Below are positions 60,084 to 64,000 of a DNA stretch of 64,000 bases, one piece after another. The stretch is from Rheinheimera nanhaiensis E407-8 (GTDB taxonomy: Bacteria > Pseudomonadota > Gammaproteobacteria > Enterobacterales > Alteromonadaceae), in assembly GCF_000296695.1 (NCBI RefSeq), contig NZ_BAFK01000004.1, forward strand, positions 1 through 64,000, written 5' to 3'. The position numbers were made by a program, and so were the translations under genes. Each line of letters begins with the position of its first letter. Position 1 is the first letter of the stretch. The notes below the pieces were generated by a model. It saw only the letters and a list, made by a program, of their open reading frames with translations. It ran no database searches and was not told the DNA's origin.

Positions 60084-60773
60084 ATGGCACACTTAAATCT
60101 GTTTGCCTTTGGCATTTACCCCTACATTGCCATCGCCATTATGGTAATTGGCAGTTGGATCCGCTACGACAGAGAGCAATATACCTGGAAAACCAGCTCC
60201 AGCCAGCTGCTGGAAAGCAAACAACTGCGCAAAGGCAGTATCGCTTTTCACATTGGTATTTTGGGCATCTTTTTAGGCCATTTCTTTGGCTTACTGATGC
60301 CAAAAGAAATCTGGTATCTGTTTGGCATTACCACCCAGATGAAGCAAATAATCGCTATCGTCGCCGGTGGCATCTTTGGTTTGATCTGCTTTTACGGCCT
60401 TACCGTGCTGATTAAACGCCGGCTGTTTAACCCGCGTATTCGCGCTACCAGCAACCCGATGGACATTGCCATTTTGTTTTTACTTTATGCGCAGTTAATT
60501 CTGGGCTTACTGAGTATTACCGTATCAATGGGCCATTTAGATGGCGCCGAGATGCTAAAACTAATGGCCTGGGCGCAAAACACCGTCACCTTTAACAGCG
60601 TGGCCGCAGCAGAAGCCATTAGCGGCGTGCACTGGATTTTTAAACTGCACGTGTTTTTGGGTATGACGCTGTTTGTAGTGTTCCCGTTTAGCCGCTTAGT
60701 GCACATGCTAAGTGTGCCGGTGCAGTACGTACGCCGTCAGCACCAGATAGTACGCCAACGTTTTGTGCGCTAG
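60084..60773 (+). CDS. narI: respiratory nitrate reductase gamma subunit
   Basis: A 229-residue membrane protein with five hydrophobic segments. Haem-ligand histidines are in FHIGILGIFLGHFFGLL (about 53-69) and HWIFKLHVFLGMTLFVVFP with a following RLVHML (about 182-213). It is the quinol-oxidising cytochrome b of NarGHI. AAGGAG precedes the ATG. Confidence 0.97.
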   Translation: MAHLNLFAFGIYPYIAIAIMVIGSWIRYDREQYTWKTSSSQLLESKQLRKGSIAFHIGILGIFLGHFFGLLMPKEIWYLFGITTQMKQIIAIVAGGIFGLICFYGLTVLIKRRLFNPRIRATSNPMDIAILFLLYAQLILGLLSITVSMGHLDGAEMLKLMAWAQNTVTFNSVAAAEAISGVHWIFKLHVFLGMTLFVVFPFSRLVHMLSVPVQYVRRQHQIVRQRFVR

Positions 60774-61064
60774 ACGACGTGAATAACGGACGGTTTAAGG
60801 CCCTGACGGTTGCAACACTCGCTGTGCTCGCCACAGCAACTCGCTGCGCTCAGACACTCTGTGGCTGCGCTAACGAGGTTCCAACCTGGGCCAGAATGGA
60901 TCGATTGACCAGCCAGACTGCGAGCCGATATTGCTAAACAAAGCGTCTTTGGCATGGATGCCAAAGAGGAGCCTCCAGGGAGGGATTTACGGCGTCTTTG
61001 TGTGCAATACCGGCTGAAAGCAGTCTGGCGATATGCTAAACGGTACCGATTACAGAGGTTTAAT
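60774..61064. repeat. probable dispersed repeat (REP-like) between narI and ppiC
   Basis: This 291-base gap inside the nar operon looks unlike the rest. It has imperfect direct repeats ACTCGCTGTGCTC and ACTCGCTGCGCTC (about 60819 and 60839), a perfect hairpin CTTTGGCAT-GG-ATGCCAAAG (60947-60966), and GCGTCTTTG repeated at 60943 and 60992. Phrases like 'ATGGATGCC...GAGGGATTTACGGCGTCTTTG' remind me of intergenic repeat elements in Shewanella/Rheinheimera genomes, which I could not verify. Weak open frames on both strands through this region are treated as artefacts. Confidence 0.5.
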
Positions 61065-61832
61065 ATGATACAAGTCAACCAAGCCAGTATCAGCGAAGCG
61101 GCGATAATGGCCGAAATGCAGTACCACCCGGCCAGCGATAAACGCGCGGCTATGCTAAAAGCCGCCGAATCACTGATTATTGGCGAGCTGCTGCGCCAGC
61201 GCGCCAAAGCGCTGGGCCTTAGCGTAAAAAGCGAGGCCAATACCGCCAGCGATGATAATTTTCTTGATGCACTGATTAACACCGAGGTGGCCATTCCCAC
61301 TGCCAGCCAGGAAGAGTGCGAGCAATATTACCGCTTAAACCCGCAGCGCTTTCATAGCTCGCCGCTGCTGGAAGTCAGCCATATACTGCTGGCGGCAGCA
61401 CCAGAAGATGACAAAGCCCGGGTAGAAGCCAAAACCCTGGCCGAGCAGTTAATCACTAAGCTACAACAAGGCGAACCGCTGGCACAACTGGCACAGCACT
61501 ACTCGGCTTGTCCGTCAAAAGAAACCGGCGGCAGTTTAGGCCAAATCAGCCGCGGCCAAACCGTTCCGGAGTTTGAGCGGCAAATATTTAATACCGAACC
61601 GGGGCTAATGCCACAGCCAGTAGAAAGCCGTTATGGTTATCACATAGTGTATATTGCGCGCAAAGTGCCTGGCCAGTTACTGCCCTTTAGCGCCGTCGAG
61701 CAAAAAATTGCCGACTATTTAAATGAAAAAGTCCGCCGTAAAGCGGTAGCACAGTATATTCATACGCTAATTGTTGACGCTGAAATAGAGGGCTACGACT
61801 TTAACCTTTCAGCCTCACCGCTGATGCAGTAG
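61065..61832 (+). CDS. parvulin-type peptidyl-prolyl isomerase of the nar operon
   Basis: A 255-residue protein. The N-terminal part is helical (chaperone-like), and the PpiC domain at about 120-220 has LEVSHILLAAAPEDDKA, LAQHYSACPSKETGGSLG and SRYGYHIVYI. There is no signal peptide. Homologues follow narI in several denitrifiers and are assumed to help nitrate reductase assembly. The ATG at 61065 has AGAGG upstream; the open frame further left runs through the repeat element and is rejected. Confidence 0.9.
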   Translation: MIQVNQASISEAAIMAEMQYHPASDKRAAMLKAAESLIIGELLRQRAKALGLSVKSEANTASDDNFLDALINTEVAIPTASQEECEQYYRLNPQRFHSSPLLEVSHILLAAAPEDDKARVEAKTLAEQLITKLQQGEPLAQLAQHYSACPSKETGGSLGQISRGQTVPEFERQIFNTEPGLMPQPVESRYGYHIVYIARKVPGQLLPFSAVEQKIADYLNEKVRRKAVAQYIHTLIVDAEIEGYDFNLSASPLMQ

Positions 61833-61926
61833 AGCGCAGGTTTGCGCCCTGTTGTCACACTGCAGCGCCACTAAGTCGAATTCTCTCATAGCTCCACGTT
61901 GGCCAATGTTGTTTTGGCTCCTCTGC

Positions 61927-61957
61927 ACCGCCCCTGGGTTTCAGTGGGCGGTTTTTT
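61927..61957 (+). terminator. terminator of the narGHJI-ppiC operon
   Basis: ACCGCCC pairs with GGGCGGT around a 12-base loop, followed by six Ts. It is 95 bases after the ppiC stop. Confidence 0.82.
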
Positions 61958-61990
61958 CATTGTCCATACTGGTTTTTTGCCAAAGCAACT

Positions 61991-62006
61991 TACCCCCGAT
62001 GGGGTA
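61991..62006. promoter_or_regulatory. NarL/NarP-type 7-2-7 palindrome upstream of nrdG
   Basis: TACCCCCGATGGGGTA has two inverted heptamers separated by GA, and TTACCCC/GGGGTAA is a perfect inverted repeat around CGAT. Centred about 115 bases before the promoter start expected from the FNR box, it could couple nrdDG to nitrate. Confidence 0.5.
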
Positions 62007-62064
62007 ACAAGCTCAGCTTTGATGCGCTCTGGCGCGACTATGGCAATTTCAGGTCCGTTAAAAC

Positions 62065-62078
62065 ATGATCCAGATCAA
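62065..62078. promoter_or_regulatory. FNR-type box upstream of nrdG
   Basis: ATGATCCAGATCAA matches TTGAT-N4-ATCAA in all but the first base. It lies 81 bases before the nrdG start. FNR activation of the oxygen-sensitive ribonucleotide reductase is well known. Confidence 0.7.
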
Positions 62079-62108
62079 ACTTTTGCCGACAGCTAACGCT
62101 AAGCTAAA

Positions 62109-62155
62109 ACACAATATCTAGTGCATCAAAATAAAATAAACACTATATAGAGGGT
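62109..62155. promoter_or_regulatory. pair of NrdR boxes upstream of nrdG
   Basis: ACACAATATCTAGTGC (62109-62124) and ACACTATATAGAGGGT (62140-62155) both fit the NrdR consensus, acaCwAtATATwGtgt, the second with a degenerate right end. Their starts are 31 bases apart, the three-helical-turn spacing usual for paired NrdR boxes. The second box includes the AGAGGG ribosome site of nrdG. Confidence 0.75.
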
Positions 62156-62158
62156 TAA

Positions 62159-62611
62159 ATGCTTAGATTCACCGATGAACAAATCGCCTTTCAGGAGGTG
62201 CCAAATGAGGTGTCACTGGCCTTTACCATTGCTGGCTGTACGCTGGGCTGCAAAGGCTGCCATAGCAGCTATAGCTGGCAGGCTAACCAGGGTACAGCAC
62301 TGACACCGGTTTACCTGCAACATCGCTTAGACAGCTATAAAAACCTGATCAGCTGCGTGTTGTTTTTAGGCGGTGAGTGGCAGCCTGAAGCCTTGATATC
62401 ACTGCTTAAGTTAAGCCGCTATGCCGGGCTTAACACCTGTTTATATACCGGCTTGGACGATGTCAGCAGTGAGCTGAAACAGCAGCTAACCTACCTTAAA
62501 ACCGGCCGCTGGCTGTCTGAACGCGGCGGCCTGGATAGCCCGCACACTAACCAGATTTTTACCGATTTACGCAGTAATACACGCCTGAACCATTTATTTG
62601 TAAAACCATAA
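62159..62611 (+). CDS. nrdG: anaerobic ribonucleoside-triphosphate reductase activating protein
   Basis: A 150-residue radical SAM enzyme. The cluster motif is CTLGCKGC (CxxxCxxC, near residues 23-30). It makes the glycyl radical on NrdD using SAM and flavodoxin or ferredoxin electrons. AGAGGG precedes the ATG. It is followed 13 bases later by nrdD; this order (G before D) is reversed relative to E. coli. Confidence 0.92.
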   Translation: MLRFTDEQIAFQEVPNEVSLAFTIAGCTLGCKGCHSSYSWQANQGTALTPVYLQHRLDSYKNLISCVLFLGGEWQPEALISLLKLSRYAGLNTCLYTGLDDVSSELKQQLTYLKTGRWLSERGGLDSPHTNQIFTDLRSNTRLNHLFVKP

Positions 62612-62624
62612 AAAGGGATCTGCC

Positions 62625-64000
62625 ATGCAAGCGCTCAATTTTCACCAACTACAACAAAAACTCAGCTTTATCGACAACTATCTGCAGGCCACGAATGCCG
62701 CCGATGGCTCAAAGTTAGATGCCAATGCTAACGTGACACAAAAAAACATTGCCACGCTGGAAGCCGAGCTAATGAAAGATCAGTTTATTCAGGTAAATAG
62801 GGCGTTAGTTAGCAATAAAATCAGTGAGTTATTTGGTGCTGAACTGGCAGCGGAATACCTGCGGCAAATTAGCGATCACGAAATTTATGTACACGATGAA
62901 ACCAGCTTAAAGCCATATTGTGTGTCGGTAACTATGTATCCGTTTTTACGCGATGGCTTAACCAAACTGGGCGGCGAGTCACAAGCGCCGAAGCATTTAG
63001 AATCCTTCTGTGGCTGTTTTGTTAACTTCGTGTTTGCCGTGTCCAGCCAGTTTGCCGGCGCCGTGGCCACAGTGGAGTTTTTAACCTACTTTGATTACTT
63101 TGCCCGCAAAGACTATGGCGATAACTACCTGCAAACGCATCGCAAACAAATCGAAAACCACCTGCAGCATGTAGTGTATGCGCTAAACCAGCCAGCGGCA
63201 GCACGGGGCTACCAAAGCGTATTCTGGAATATTTCAGTGTACGACCAACACTACTTCGACAGCATGTTTGGTAACTTCGTGTTTCCGGACTTTGTTAAGC
63301 CAGAGTGGCAATCGGTGTCAGCGCTGCAGCAGTTTTTCTTAAGCTGGTTTAATAAAGAGCGGGATAAAACCGTGCTGACCTTCCCGGTGGTTACCGTTGC
63401 CATGTTAACCGAAAACGGCAAATGCAAAGATGCCGCCTTTGCCAATGACATTGCGGCTGAGATGGCAGCAGGGAATTCATTCTTTATTTACCAGTCTGAA
63501 AATGCCGACTCGTTAGCCAGCTGCTGTCGGCTGCGCAGTGAAATCAGCGACAATACGTTTTCTTACTCCTTAGGTGCAGGCGGTGTCGCCACCGGCTCTA
63601 TTAATGTGATTACCATTAATATGAACCGTTTAGTGCAGGATGGCCGCGACCTGGCTGTGGAAGTGGCGAAAATCCATAAATATCAGGTGGCCTACCGCAA
63701 ATTGATGGAGCAGTACAAAGCGGCCGGCCTGCTCACGGTATACGACGCGGGCTTTATCAGCCTGGACAAGCAATTTTTAACCATTGGCATTAATGGCATG
63801 GTAGAAGCGGCAGAATCGCAGGGGTTAACCGCCGGCAATAACCCGGCCTATATCCGTTTTGTGCAACAGCAGCTCAAAGTGATCTTCGACGCCAATAAAG
63901 CGGCCAAAGCCGAATATGGCTATATGTTTAACACCGAGTTTGTACCGGCGGAAAACCTGGGGGTAAAAAACGCCAAGTGGGATCGCGAAGATGGCTATAT
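62625..64000 (+). CDS. nrdD: anaerobic ribonucleoside-triphosphate reductase (5' part, runs off edge)
   Basis: The frame from ATG 62625 is open to the window end, giving about 458 residues of a class III ribonucleotide reductase. Family segments include HDETSLKPYCVSVTMYPFL (about 87-105), SFCGCFVNFVFAVSSQFAG (about 125-143) and LASCCRLRSE (about 303-312), the last containing the catalytic Cys. The glycyl radical loop lies beyond the edge. No ATP-cone domain precedes the core, and none can fit because nrdG stops 13 bases upstream. The enzyme makes dNTPs without oxygen, activated by NrdG. Confidence 0.93.
   Translation, partial: MQALNFHQLQQKLSFIDNYLQATNAADGSKLDANANVTQKNIATLEAELMKDQFIQVNRALVSNKISELFGAELAAEYLRQISDHEIYVHDETSLKPYCVSVTMYPFLRDGLTKLGGESQAPKHLESFCGCFVNFVFAVSSQFAGAVATVEFLTYFDYFARKDYGDNYLQTHRKQIENHLQHVVYALNQPAAARGYQSVFWNISVYDQHYFDSMFGNFVFPDFVKPEWQSVSALQQFFLSWFNKERDKTVLTFPVVTVAMLTENGKCKDAAFANDIAAEMAAGNSFFIYQSENADSLASCCRLRSEISDNTFSYSLGAGGVATGSINVITINMNRLVQDGRDLAVEVAKIHKYQVAYRKLMEQYKAAGLLTVYDAGFISLDKQFLTIGINGMVEAAESQGLTAGNNPAYIRFVQQQLKVIFDANKAAKAEYGYMFNTEFVPAENLGVKNAKWDREDGY

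Larger units (their letters stand above)
61833..62158. other. intergenic region ppiC / nrdG
   Basis: No gene is supported here. It contains a terminator for the nar operon (61927-61957), a NarL-type 7-2-7 palindrome (61991-62006), an FNR-type box (62065-62078) and two NrdR boxes (62109-62155). A 65-codon open frame at 61899-62096 crosses the terminator and is rejected. Confidence 0.8.

Noticed and set aside
60770-61300. 176-codon minus-strand open frame
   Set aside because: It lies opposite the ppiC gene and the repeat-like element, with composition typical of an antisense shadow.
61899-62096. 65-codon plus-strand open frame between ppiC and nrdG
   Set aside because: It runs through an intrinsic terminator and a NarL-type palindrome and has no ribosome site.

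Overview
The window reads as chromosomal DNA of a free-living, facultatively anaerobic gammaproteobacterium. Gene content and order (thrS-infC-rpmI-rplT, ribE divergent from a MATE pump, a psrA-fadE pair, a DUF3391 HD-GYP protein, respiratory nar genes) point to the Alteromonadales/Chromatiales neighbourhood. Rheinheimera, Arsukibacterium or Alishewanella would be my guess, made from gene style and not from any search. Gene density is high. I see no phage, insertion sequence or CRISPR array.

Positions 1-14700 are an exosortase (PEP-CTERM/XrtA) accessory and polysaccharide-decoration island. The minus strand carries an operon of acyl-CoA ligase, PLP decarboxylase, SGNH hydrolase, MBOAT acyltransferase and sulfotransferase. 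The divergent plus-strand operon has an acyl carrier protein, wecC and the TPR lipoprotein prsT. A PEP-CTERM-tailed protein follows, and opposite it lies an operon of an exosortase-associated N-acyltransferase and a VAO/4-cresol-type flavin oxidase. The PEP-CTERM gene and the acyltransferase operon each have a GG-N10-GC sigma-54-type promoter. The exosortase itself is not in the window.

Positions 14700-36800 are mostly housekeeping and uptake: a GNAT protein, psrA-fadE (fatty-acid control and oxidation), a TonB-dependent receptor preceded by an unannotated Tyr-rich 24-codon leader ORF with mutually exclusive RNA stems, an HD-GYP protein, a DPP-IV-like peptidase, upp, an esterase-like hydrolase, an NlpE-META lipoprotein, rplT-rpmI-infC-thrS, a fructosamine kinase, a pteridine-reductase-like SDR, a CPXCG protein, ribE, a MATE pump, a DUF3080 lipoprotein and tRNA-Val(GAC).

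Positions 36800-64000 are dominated by molybdenum and anaerobic respiration. A Moco riboswitch leads a nine-gene moaA-mobA-moaB-moaC-moaD-moaE-modA-modB-modC operon. Then come yfhL-trhP, a keto-acid decarboxylase, narL-moeA, narK, narX and narGHJI with a parvulin, and finally nrdG and the start of nrdD, which runs off the right edge. NarL-type 7-2-7 inverted heptamers occur before moaA, narK and nrdG, and TACC/GGTA inverted repeats before narG. FNR-type boxes lie before narG, nrdG and between narL and narK. Cofactor supply, nitrate uptake, nitrate reduction and anaerobic deoxynucleotide synthesis therefore appear wired to one nitrate/oxygen circuit.
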